This document shows, in pieces, positions 45,490 through 52,786 of a DNA stretch of 64,000 nucleotides. Position numbers and translations under genes: made by a program. The stretch is from Acinetobacter lwoffii (GTDB lineage: Bacteria > Pseudomonadota > Gammaproteobacteria > Pseudomonadales > Moraxellaceae). The notes beneath the pieces were generated by a model that saw only the letters and a program-made list of their open reading frames with translations, was not told the DNA's origin and did no database searches. Every line of letters begins with the position of its first letter. Position 1 is the first letter of the stretch. The stretch spans positions 1 to 64,000 of the forward strand of contig NZ_JAMXXK010000011.1 in assembly GCF_024129735.1 (NCBI RefSeq), read 5' to 3'.

Positions 45490-47223
45490 ATGAGAGTAGA
45501 TGCAAAACCCGAAGGTCCACGCCAGTCGATGTCGTGGTTGCATACTTGGGCCAGTCTGATTTTAGGCTGGCTTTTATATGCGATTTTCTTGACCGGAACC
45601 TTAAGCTTTTTCCAGAACGAAATTACCGTCTGGATGAAACCGGAATTTCATCAGTCAGTTCCACCAAAGACTCAAATCGAACAAACCCGTGTTGCACTGG
45701 CTTATCTGCAACAGCACCATCCGGATGCCGGCAGCTGGGCGATCCAGCTTCCCCATTCACGCCAAAATACCACCACCCTGACTATTCGTAGTGCCGGCGA
45801 AGATCCGCGTGCCCGTCGTGGTGGTACCCGCGTGACGATTGACAGCGCCACGGGCGAAGTTTTGCAAGCGCGTGAAACACGTGGCGGTTCCTTCCTATAC
45901 CGTTTCCACTTTGAATTGTACGGTTTGCCAAGAATCTGGGCGCGCTGGATTGTCGGCATTGCGACCCTGCTCATGTTGGTGGCGATCATCAGCGGTGTCA
46001 TTACCCATAAGAAAATTTTCAAGGATTTTTTTACTTTCCGTCCCGGCAAAGGTCAGCGTTCTTGGTTGGATGCACATAATGCTACTGCGGCATTTGCCCT
46101 GCCCTTTCATCTCATGATTACCTTCAGTGGCTTATTACTATTACTCTTTACCCTCATGCCCTGGGGCGTAAACCAGATTTATGAAAATCGTGGTGCTTTC
46201 CTTCAGGATCAACGTAAAAGTTTGATTCAGAACACCAGTATTCAAGCTGAATCCCGTGAAGGCCGTAGTGAGAGTAAAGAACGTCGACCGCAAGCTGAGA
46301 GAGAAAATCGTAGCGAGCGCGGTGAAATGTCTGCACGCAGTGAAGGTCGCCGCTCTCGTGATGAAATACAAGCTGTACCTCCTGCACCATTAACCGATCT
46401 GACTCCGATCTTGGCAACAGCCGAAAAAGAATGGAAAAATAATTCAGTGGGTACGATAACCATCATCCAGCCAAATACCGTAAAAGCTGAAATTGAACTT
46501 CGTGCCTTAAACGGAGTCAGCGTAGCTTATCGCAATATTTATCTGAGCCTTGCTTTCAATGGTGTGACTGGTGATTTAGAGCCGGATCAAACCACACTGA
46601 AAATGCCTTCAGTCGCAAATGGTATCTATAACGTGTTCACCACACTGCATGAAGCACGGGGCGTAGATCTGGCTTTACGCTGGTTATTGTTTCTGTCTGG
46701 CGTAGTCGGCACCTTGATGATTGCCACCGGCTTGATTCTATGGTGTGTTAAACGTGCACCGCAGCAACAGAAGCAAGGTTATAAATCGTTTGGATATCGT
46801 CTTGTGGAAGTCACCAATATCGCTGCCATTATTGGTTTACCTATTGCCTGTGCTGCCTATTTCTATGCCAACCGTTTTATTCCGGCAGACATGAACATGC
46901 GTTTGAACTGGGAAATTCGTAGCTTCTTTATTGTCTGGTTGCTGACTTTACTGTATGCCATGATTCGCACTCATCATCAGGCCTGGCTGGAACTATTACT
47001 GCTCGCCACTGCTGCATTTGCCTTGCTGCCAATTGTGAACTTTATGACGGGTGGTCAAGCGATCTGGAACACCATTATGCATGGTCAATGGGTCATTGCT
47101 TCTTTTGATCTGGCGATGTGGGTACTTGCGATCTTGTTCTGGTTTTCATTTAAAAAAGTGAAAAACCATAAAGGCTTGTCGCCTAAAAAAGCCAAGGTTG
47201 CTCTCAAGGAGAATCAGTCATGA
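45490..47223 (+). CDS. PepSY-associated transmembrane protein (probable siderophore reductase type)
   Basis: This 577-residue protein has about six helices with periplasmic parts. The PepSY-TM pattern starts at the first helix (SWLHTWASLILGWLLYAIFLTGTLSFF). Further landmarks are HFELYGLPRIWARWIVG, DAHNATAAFALPFHLMITFSG and TLHEARGVDLALRWLLFLSG. An Arg/Glu/Ser-rich low-complexity insert lies at about 250-300. Conserved His residues in the helices may bind haem, as in ferric-siderophore reductases such as FsrB-like and FpvG-type proteins; this is inference. It is the middle gene of a tight Fur-regulated triplet. Confidence 0.82.
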   Translation: MRVDAKPEGPRQSMSWLHTWASLILGWLLYAIFLTGTLSFFQNEITVWMKPEFHQSVPPKTQIEQTRVALAYLQQHHPDAGSWAIQLPHSRQNTTTLTIRSAGEDPRARRGGTRVTIDSATGEVLQARETRGGSFLYRFHFELYGLPRIWARWIVGIATLLMLVAIISGVITHKKIFKDFFTFRPGKGQRSWLDAHNATAAFALPFHLMITFSGLLLLLFTLMPWGVNQIYENRGAFLQDQRKSLIQNTSIQAESREGRSESKERRPQAERENRSERGEMSARSEGRRSRDEIQAVPPAPLTDLTPILATAEKEWKNNSVGTITIIQPNTVKAEIELRALNGVSVAYRNIYLSLAFNGVTGDLEPDQTTLKMPSVANGIYNVFTTLHEARGVDLALRWLLFLSGVVGTLMIATGLILWCVKRAPQQQKQGYKSFGYRLVEVTNIAAIIGLPIACAAYFYANRFIPADMNMRLNWEIRSFFIVWLLTLLYAMIRTHHQAWLELLLLATAAFALLPIVNFMTGGQAIWNTIMHGQWVIASFDLAMWVLAILFWFSFKKVKNHKGLSPKKAKVALKENQS

Positions 47224-47558
47224 TGTTTTTCTTACTGATTTGGGCTTTAACTTCACTGGGTTTCTTTGCGCTTGCAACGTCGATGTCCAAACATCAAAAA
47301 CAAATTTTTGACACAGAACTCAACCCTGCAAAAACACAACTTGCGACTATTCTCGGTTGGGTATTGCTCATACTCGCCCTGATTCTGTGCCTGTGTACAG
47401 GAGCTATCAGCAATATGATCAGTTACTGGCTGGGTAGTCTGACTTTTGCAGCACTGGTGGTCGGCTTAAGCCTGAGTTATCTGGCAAGTAGAATTAAAGT
47501 GATCGTAATGTTCTGTGTGTTCATCGCCTCGATCTCAGGGATTCTTTGCTTGATCTAA
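47220..47558 (+). CDS. DUF3325 family membrane protein
   Basis: This 112-residue protein has three or four hydrophobic helices and little polar sequence. Its ATG overlaps the PepSY gene stop by four bases, with AAGGAG before it. In the DUF3649-PepSY-DUF3325 triplet it is the usual third member, probably a small partner subunit of the membrane reductase. Role unproven. Confidence 0.8.
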   Translation: MMFFLLIWALTSLGFFALATSMSKHQKQIFDTELNPAKTQLATILGWVLLILALILCLCTGAISNMISYWLGSLTFAALVVGLSLSYLASRIKVIVMFCVFIASISGILCLI

Positions 47559-47581
47559 TCATTTGATTGACCAATCTCTTT

Positions 47582-47610
47582 AAAAAGCTGACTTTCGGAT
47601 TGGCTTTTTT
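47582..47610 (+). terminator. Probable terminator after the iron operon
   Basis: AAAAAGC pairs with GCTTTTTT around a 14-base loop; an alternative pairing (CCAATC with GATTGG) overlaps it. Moderately weak stem, good T-run. Confidence 0.45.
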
Positions 47611-47655
47611 GCTTTAAACCTTTTAGTCTACACACAATATTTTTGAGATGTTGAT

Positions 47656-48174
47656 ATGACCCAGCGTGTTTCTCCCCCTGCTGCCCTGACCAATCTTGCC
47701 TTAGCCGGCAATGCTGAAGCGCAATTTGAACTGGCTGAACTGTATATGCAAAGCGAGCATGATGATGACATCATTCTTGCTGAAGAATGGGCGTTGAAAG
47801 CTGCCAACGGCGGGCTGGTGGATGCAATGTACTGGTTAGGTGAAGGTTATACCGTTTATGCCAAAGAGTTAGCAGAAAAAGATCCTGAAGAATCCAAAGC
47901 TCACTTTGAGTTAGCCTATTACTGGTTAAGCAAGGCCAATATCGAGAAGCACCCTGCTGCGACTTTGGAGCTGGCAGGTTTTTACCGTCGTGGCGATGTA
48001 ATTGAAAAAGACGTCGAAAAATCGATTGCTTTGGTAAAACAGGCTGCGGAATGGGGCGAAGTTCAGGCGATGCGTGATCTTGCATTTATTTATGCCAATG
48101 GTTTAGGCGTAGATGGCAATGAAGAACAGGCTGAGTTCTGGACTCAAAAAGCAGATGCTGCTGAAGCTAAATAA
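47656..48174 (+). CDS. Sel1-repeat (tetratricopeptide-like) protein
   Basis: This 172-residue soluble protein is built from Sel1-like repeats. At least three are visible: AGNAEAQFELAELYMQ (about 17-32), GGLVDAMYWLGEGYTVY (about 52-68) and the block from EKHPAATLELAGFYRRGDV (about 104) through WGEVQAMRDLAFIYANGLGV (about 135-154). Sel1 repeats make alpha-solenoid adaptor surfaces. No signal peptide is present, so it probably acts in the cytoplasm. It is monocistronic, ending at a strong terminator. Confidence 0.88.
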   Translation: MTQRVSPPAALTNLALAGNAEAQFELAELYMQSEHDDDIILAEEWALKAANGGLVDAMYWLGEGYTVYAKELAEKDPEESKAHFELAYYWLSKANIEKHPAATLELAGFYRRGDVIEKDVEKSIALVKQAAEWGEVQAMRDLAFIYANGLGVDGNEEQAEFWTQKADAAEAK

Positions 48175-48176
48175 GT

Positions 48177-48210
48177 AAAAAAAAGCCCATCAGATGATGG
48201 GCTTTTTTTT
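48177..48210. terminator. Bidirectional terminator between the Sel1 and SIR2-like genes
   Basis: GCCCATC/GATGGGC stem (48185-48191 with 48196-48202) with a four-base loop, flanked by A8 and T8. Confidence 0.85.
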
Positions 48211-49237
48211 AAGGATTATTCCAACAACCTGAACTTTGGCTGTCAAAAAATTCTATTTCGATATTTGGAGCTACTTTTTCATTTTTTATAAGCCGATAAA
48301 TTCGATGGCACTCTTCCTGATTATTTTGAAATATAGAAATAGCCACCTTACCTGATTGTTTGTTCTTAAATATCTGCTTTACCAAATGTGATTCCTGCTT
48401 GCCTAAGCTCCAGCCATAAATGACTAAATTAGCTTTTTGAGTTATTAAATCTGGTAGAACTTCATAGAAAATAGTACTCAAATAGGAACTACTTTTTATA
48501 GATTCAAGCTTTTTAGTTCCCGTACCCTCGGCAACAAATAAAGGAATTTTATTATCTTCCCATTGTGAAGTAATAACTTCTAACAAACCCTCAAAATCCC
48601 CTCTTTGAACTTTAGTTTCGGTATTTTTTGCATCTCTGAAAATAGATAAATTACCATGTTGATAAAGACTCAAAGTTACTTCTTTTTCCTTACGAATAGG
48701 ATTTCTCAAATCTTGCCAATTATTTCTAAATAACCCGCTACCTTGAAAACAATCTTTAAATCTATGCCCATCTTCATTTCTATTTCCATACATTAAAATC
48801 CAATACAGGATTAAATCGTAATTAAGGGAGACTACTGTTCTAAATTGTTTTGTAAATTGATATAGCTGAGGTAATTGATCCGCGATATCAGAATGTTCAC
48901 AATGAACTTCCTTCACCACTTTAATAAGAGCTTGTTTTATATTTTCGTAAGCTGAATCAAGTTTTTGATCAACTATTCCCAAATGCTTATTTATTAACTT
49001 CGCATGCCAAACCAATCGTAAAATTAATTCAAAATCAGATGTATCAAACTCAATAAAAAGTTTAGATATATCATCATTAAAAAGTCTTAATTTTTCAGCC
49101 TCTTCTTTTAAAGAATCAAAACGAAATTTTTGATGCAAAGCAACACTCGCCCCATTACCAATAATTAAATTGCCATTCTCATAATTATCCTTAATTTCAG
49201 CCCAGTCTTTGATTGCATACTCAAAACCATCAGTCAT
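48209..49237 (-). CDS. SIR2-like (DUF4917-type) protein, solitary
   Basis: This 342-residue protein has the motif order of SIR2-like domains: a Gly-rich turn IIGNGAS (25-31), SLNYD (137-141, Asn139 and Asp141), YQHGNL (192-197, His194) and a C-terminal YGWSLGKQESHLV (274-286). The pattern matches DUF4917-type proteins, which I place in the SIR2 superfamily. In anti-phage systems such domains hydrolyse NAD+, with Asn and His as catalytic residues. No signal or membrane segment, no visible effector or sensor partner. It is more AT-rich than its neighbours, sits alone between a Sel1 gene and ahcY, and looks acquired. Enzyme activity and defence role are inference. Confidence 0.75.
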   Translation of the reverse strand: MTDGFEYAIKDWAEIKDNYENGNLIIGNGASVALHQKFRFDSLKEEAEKLRLFNDDISKLFIEFDTSDFELILRLVWHAKLINKHLGIVDQKLDSAYENIKQALIKVVKEVHCEHSDIADQLPQLYQFTKQFRTVVSLNYDLILYWILMYGNRNEDGHRFKDCFQGSGLFRNNWQDLRNPIRKEKEVTLSLYQHGNLSIFRDAKNTETKVQRGDFEGLLEVITSQWEDNKIPLFVAEGTGTKKLESIKSSSYLSTIFYEVLPDLITQKANLVIYGWSLGKQESHLVKQIFKNKQSGKVAISIFQNNQEECHRIYRLIKNEKVAPNIEIEFFDSQSSGCWNNP

Positions 49238-49324
49238 AGTTTATTCTCAAAATTTTCTTATTAGTCAGATATTAATCAATTTAGGATTGGAACAAAATCA
49301 ATTTCCAAGTACAATACTGCGCTA

Positions 49325-49420
49325 GTCGAGGGATGCTGCGACGTTTTACAGGCACTAAATGTAAAATCGCTAGGCTCGACCATCGGTCAGACATTCGTTC
49401 TGATCAACAACGGCATCCGC
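49325..49420 (+). ncRNA. S-adenosylhomocysteine (SAH) riboswitch
   Basis: The leader of ahcY matches the SAH-riboswitch pattern. P1 pairs GTCGAG (49325-49330) with CTCGAC (49375-49380). The core segments GGATGCTGCGACG and GCTAGGCTCGAC match the consensus GAGCGUUGCRAC and NCCAGGCUCG. The pseudoknot pairs GGATGC (49331-49336) with GCATCC (49413-49418), inside AACGGCATCC. A small hairpin TCAGA/TCTGA lies between. It ends 40 bp before the ahcY ATG. SAH should switch expression on, so the enzyme that removes SAH is made when SAH builds up. Confidence 0.88.
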
Positions 49421-49460
49421 GAACAGAACGATCCAATCTATTTTTTCCTAGGAGATCCTG

Positions 49461-50843
49461 ATGAACGCGGTTACTGCTTCATTTACAGATTACAAAGTTG
49501 CTGATATTTCACTTGCTGATTACGGCCGTAAAGAAATCAAACTTGCTGAAGCTGAAATGCCAGCCCTAATGGGTCTGCGTAAACGCTATTCAGCAGCAAA
49601 ACCACTTGCAGGCGCGAAAATTCTCGGCTGTATCCACATGACCATTCAAACAGCTGTTCTTATTGAAACACTGGTTGAATTAGGCGCAGAAGTTCGCTGG
49701 ACTTCATGTAACATCTTCTCAACTCAAGACCATGCTGCTGCTGCTATCGCTGCTGCAGGCATTCCTGTGTTTGCCTGGAAAGGTGAAACTGAAGAAGAAT
49801 ACATGTGGTGTCTTGAACAACAAATCAATGTAAATGGCACGCCTTGGGATGCCAACATGATTCTGGACGATGGCGGTGATTTAACGCTACTTGTTCACGA
49901 AAAATACCCAGAAGTGATTGAAAAAATTCACGGTGTAACTGAAGAAACAACGACAGGTGTTCAACGTCTGTATGAAATGCTTCGTGATGGCACTTTAAAA
50001 GTTCCTGCAATCAACGTAAACGATTCAGTAACCAAGTCTAAAAACGACAACAAATACGGTTGCCGTCACTCACTGAACGATGCAATCAAACGTGGTACAG
50101 ATATGCTTTTATCTGGCCGTCGTGCACTTGTGATCGGTTATGGTGACGTAGGTAAAGGTTCTGCGCAATCCCTTCGTCAAGAAGGCATGATTGTACGCGT
50201 AACTGAAGTTGATCCAATCTGCGCAATGCAAGCATGCATGGACGGTTACGAAGTTGTATCTCCATACAAAAATGGCGTGCAAACTGGCAAGAAAGAAGAC
50301 ATCAATGTTGACCTTCTTCAAAACACTGACCTTATCGTAACTACAACAGGTAACTACCACGTATGTGACGCTGCAATGCTTGATTCATTAAAAGCTGGCG
50401 CAGTTGTTTGTAACATCGGTCACTTTGATACTGAAATTGATACAGCTTACCTACGTGGCTACAAGTGGGTTGAAGTTAAACCTCAAGTACACCAGGTGTA
50501 TCGTTCAGAAAATGAAAATGATTACCTGATCCTTCTTTCTGAAGGCCGTTTGGTGAACCTTGGTAATGCGACTGGTCACCCATCACGTATTATGGATGGT
50601 TCATTTGCCAACCAGGTATTGGGTCAAATGCATTTATTCGCTGAGAAATTTGCTGATCTTCCAGAATCTGAAAAAGCTGCACAAATTCGTGTAGAACTTC
50701 TTCCTAAGAAATTAGATGAAGAAGTTGCTGCTGCGATGGTTGCTGGTTTCGGTGGTGTCTTGACTCAACTGACTCAAGAACAAGCGGATTACTTGGGTGT
50801 TCAAGTTGAAGGTCCATTCAAGTCTGATGCTTATAAATACTAA
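49461..50843 (+). CDS. ahcY: Adenosylhomocysteinase (SAH hydrolase)
   Basis: AhcY splits S-adenosylhomocysteine to adenosine and homocysteine, pulling methylation reactions forward. The 460-residue product has the substrate domain ([22 protein letters not shown] near 54-76), the NAD-binding [14 protein letters not shown] loop (about 222-235) and the C-terminal KSDAYKY signature. AGGAG precedes the ATG. The riboswitch just upstream senses its substrate. metF follows after a repeat element, so the methyl cycle genes are neighbours: homocysteine formed here can be remethylated using MetF-derived methyl-THF. Confidence 0.97.
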   Translation: MNAVTASFTDYKVADISLADYGRKEIKLAEAEMPALMGLRKRYSAAKPLAGAKILGCIHMTIQTAVLIETLVELGAEVRWTSCNIFSTQDHAAAAIAAAGIPVFAWKGETEEEYMWCLEQQINVNGTPWDANMILDDGGDLTLLVHEKYPEVIEKIHGVTEETTTGVQRLYEMLRDGTLKVPAINVNDSVTKSKNDNKYGCRHSLNDAIKRGTDMLLSGRRALVIGYGDVGKGSAQSLRQEGMIVRVTEVDPICAMQACMDGYEVVSPYKNGVQTGKKEDINVDLLQNTDLIVTTTGNYHVCDAAMLDSLKAGAVVCNIGHFDTEIDTAYLRGYKWVEVKPQVHQVYRSENENDYLILLSEGRLVNLGNATGHPSRIMDGSFANQVLGQMHLFAEKFADLPESEKAAQIRVELLPKKLDEEVAAAMVAGFGGVLTQLTQEQADYLGVQVEGPFKSDAYKY

Positions 50844-50855
50844 TTTTTGTTTTTA

Positions 50856-50986
50856 CCTCTCCCTAGCCCTCTCCTAAAAGGAGAGGGAAACTTCTATTGT
50901 GAAAATAGTTAGAGGGTAAGTTTTAAAGACTTTAACTATCGTAATGGAAGTCCCTTCTCCCTTTGGGAGAAGGTTAGGATGAGGGC
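50856..50986. repeat. REP/MITE-like nested palindrome between ahcY and metF
   Basis: Two related GC-rich hairpins lie in opposite orientation: CCCTCTCC/GGAGAGGG (50867-50887) and CCTTCTCCC/GGGAGAAGG (50953-50973). Both are flanked by CCTAG- or TTAGGATGAG-type arms, and an inner repeat ATAGTTA/TAACTAT (50905-50911 with 50933-50939) lies between. The whole could fold as one long hairpin, as a bacterial interspersed repeat would. It has no coding capacity. It may also end ahcY transcription. Confidence 0.6.
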
Positions 50987-51024
50987 AATCCAAAATTACA
51001 AGTATTTATAAAAAGGATTTGAAC

Positions 51025-51861
51025 ATGTCTAAACAGATTCCAATTTCATTTGAATTTTTCCCGACCAAAACTGATGTAGGTGCGGAAAAACTCAAGGTTG
51101 TACATCAAGAGTTACAACTCTTAAATCCAGAATTCTTCTCTGTGACCTATGGTGCTGGTGGTTCCACTCGTGAACGCACCCTGTCTACTATCAATGACTT
51201 TAATGGCAAAGGTGCACCTGTTGCCCCTCACCTGTCTTGTATTGGCGATGACAAAGCGCGTATTGCTGAACTTCTAGATCTGTACAAATCTCAAGGCATT
51301 GACCGTATTGTTGCCCTGCGTGGTGACTTGCCTTCAGGCCAAGTGGGTTTGGGCGAATTACCTTATGCAGCTGATCTGGTTCGCTTTATCCGCGAACATT
51401 CAGGCGATCATTTTAAGATTGAAGTCGCAGCTTATCCGGAAATGCATCCTCAGGCTGAAAGCTTTGACAAAGACATTCAGCACTTTGTTGATAAAGTCAA
51501 TACAGGTGCCAATGCTGCTTTAACTCAGTTCTTCTTCAATCCAGATGCTTATTTCTATTTTGTAGATCGTATCCAGAAAGCAGGAATCGATATTCCAGTT
51601 GCGCCAGGCATCATGCCAATTACCAATGCCAGCAATCTGATTCGCTTTGCTGATGGTACTGGCGCTGAGATTCCACGCTGGATTCGTAAGCAACTGGCAA
51701 CTTATGGTGACGATACTGCCAGCATTAAAGCCTTTGGCCATGAAGTTGTAGTTAAATTCTGTGAGCGTCTGCTTGCAGGTGGTGCACCAAGTTTGCATTT
51801 TTACACCATGAATACTACTGACCCGACCCGTCAGCTAGTCACCGATCTTGGTTTAGCTTAA
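51025..51861 (+). CDS. metF: 5,10-methylenetetrahydrofolate reductase
   Basis: MetF makes 5-methyl-THF, the methyl donor for methionine synthase. It is a TIM-barrel FAD enzyme of 278 residues, starting at the ATG preceded by AGGA. Family signs are ISFEFFPTKT at the start, SVTYGAGGSTRERT (about 40-53), RGDLP with the catalytic and FAD-contacting acidic residue (about 100-104) and NTGANAALTQFFF (about 157-169). It lies downstream of the repeat element and shares no overlap with ahcY, so it may have its own promoter. Confidence 0.95.
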   Translation: MSKQIPISFEFFPTKTDVGAEKLKVVHQELQLLNPEFFSVTYGAGGSTRERTLSTINDFNGKGAPVAPHLSCIGDDKARIAELLDLYKSQGIDRIVALRGDLPSGQVGLGELPYAADLVRFIREHSGDHFKIEVAAYPEMHPQAESFDKDIQHFVDKVNTGANAALTQFFFNPDAYFYFVDRIQKAGIDIPVAPGIMPITNASNLIRFADGTGAEIPRWIRKQLATYGDDTASIKAFGHEVVVKFCERLLAGGAPSLHFYTMNTTDPTRQLVTDLGLA

Positions 51862-51898
51862 GCCCTTTATTTCACCGATTTTTTGAGTAGAACGATCA

Positions 51899-52609
51899 AT
51901 GCCACGTTTTTATATAGATGCTGATTTAACTGTTGATGTCAGCCTTGAGCTTACGGAAACTGTATTTCATCATTGGGTAAAGGTTTTACGCGCGCAAGTC
52001 GGTGAAAGCGCGACCCTGTTCAATGGACAGGGTGGCGAATATGACGTGACTTTAACCGAGGTTGCTAAAAAATCAGCCACCGTCTCGGTCAATGCATTTA
52101 ATCCTGCCAATCGCACACCAAAGTTCCAGGCTTTGCTCGGTCAGGTGATGAGTAAAGGCGACCGTATGGATTATGCGATTCAGAAAGCAGTCGAACTGGG
52201 CGTTTCCGAAATTCAGCTGCTGACTTCGGATCGTTGTGAAATGCGTTTAAAGTATGATCGCGACCAGAAAAAGCTGGATCACTGGCAAGGCATTGCTATT
52301 GCGGCTTGTGAACAATGTGGTCTAAACATTGTGCCTGAAATTTTAGCGCCCATGTCACTTGAAAAATGGCTGGATACTGAACTTCCGAACACCAAACTGG
52401 TTTTAGCACCCAATAAAGATGAAACAGATGTACTGGCAGATGCGACTTTAGATCTTGCCCTGCTGATTGGCCCCGAAGGTGGCTTGAGTGAGGCAGAAAT
52501 TAGTGCCGCAAACCAGAAAGGTTTTCTCAACTGGTGTATCGGCGAGCGTGTACTACGTACCGAAACTGCTCCTGTTGTTGCCCTGTCAATTTTGAATTAT
52601 GTGCTTTAG
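51899..52609 (+). CDS. rsmE: 16S rRNA (uracil1498-N3)-methyltransferase
   Basis: RsmE methylates U1498 near the decoding site of 16S rRNA. The 236-residue SPOUT enzyme has an N-terminal PUA-like domain (PRFYIDADL..., HHWVKVLRAQVGESATLFNGQGGEY). The knotted C-terminal SAM site follows, with LLIGPEGGLSEAEI (about 189-202) and the ERVLRTETAP segment. It follows metF by 37 bp and is likely read with it. An SAM-using enzyme beside methyl-cycle genes is a suggestive but probably incidental pairing. Confidence 0.94.
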   Translation: MPRFYIDADLTVDVSLELTETVFHHWVKVLRAQVGESATLFNGQGGEYDVTLTEVAKKSATVSVNAFNPANRTPKFQALLGQVMSKGDRMDYAIQKAVELGVSEIQLLTSDRCEMRLKYDRDQKKLDHWQGIAIAACEQCGLNIVPEILAPMSLEKWLDTELPNTKLVLAPNKDETDVLADATLDLALLIGPEGGLSEAEISAANQKGFLNWCIGERVLRTETAPVVALSILNYVL

Positions 52610-52786
52610 TTCATCGGATGGGTAAAAATTTGTCTTTAATTTTGTTGATTTTTATTTTTAAGACATCTAATCTCGACTAAAGAATAACAAATACTTATTA
52701 ATTGATTTCACACATTTCCTGGGGTTTTTATAACAACAATGCACAAGGACGAAAACCGTTTAGGATGAATACAGGCATTGAATCAC

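Noticed and set aside
50843-51024. CRISPR-like array between ahcY and metF because of repeated CCCTCTCC/CCTTCTCC motifs.
   Set aside because: Only two inverted, diverged copies with no regular spacers. It fits a REP/MITE-like palindrome instead.
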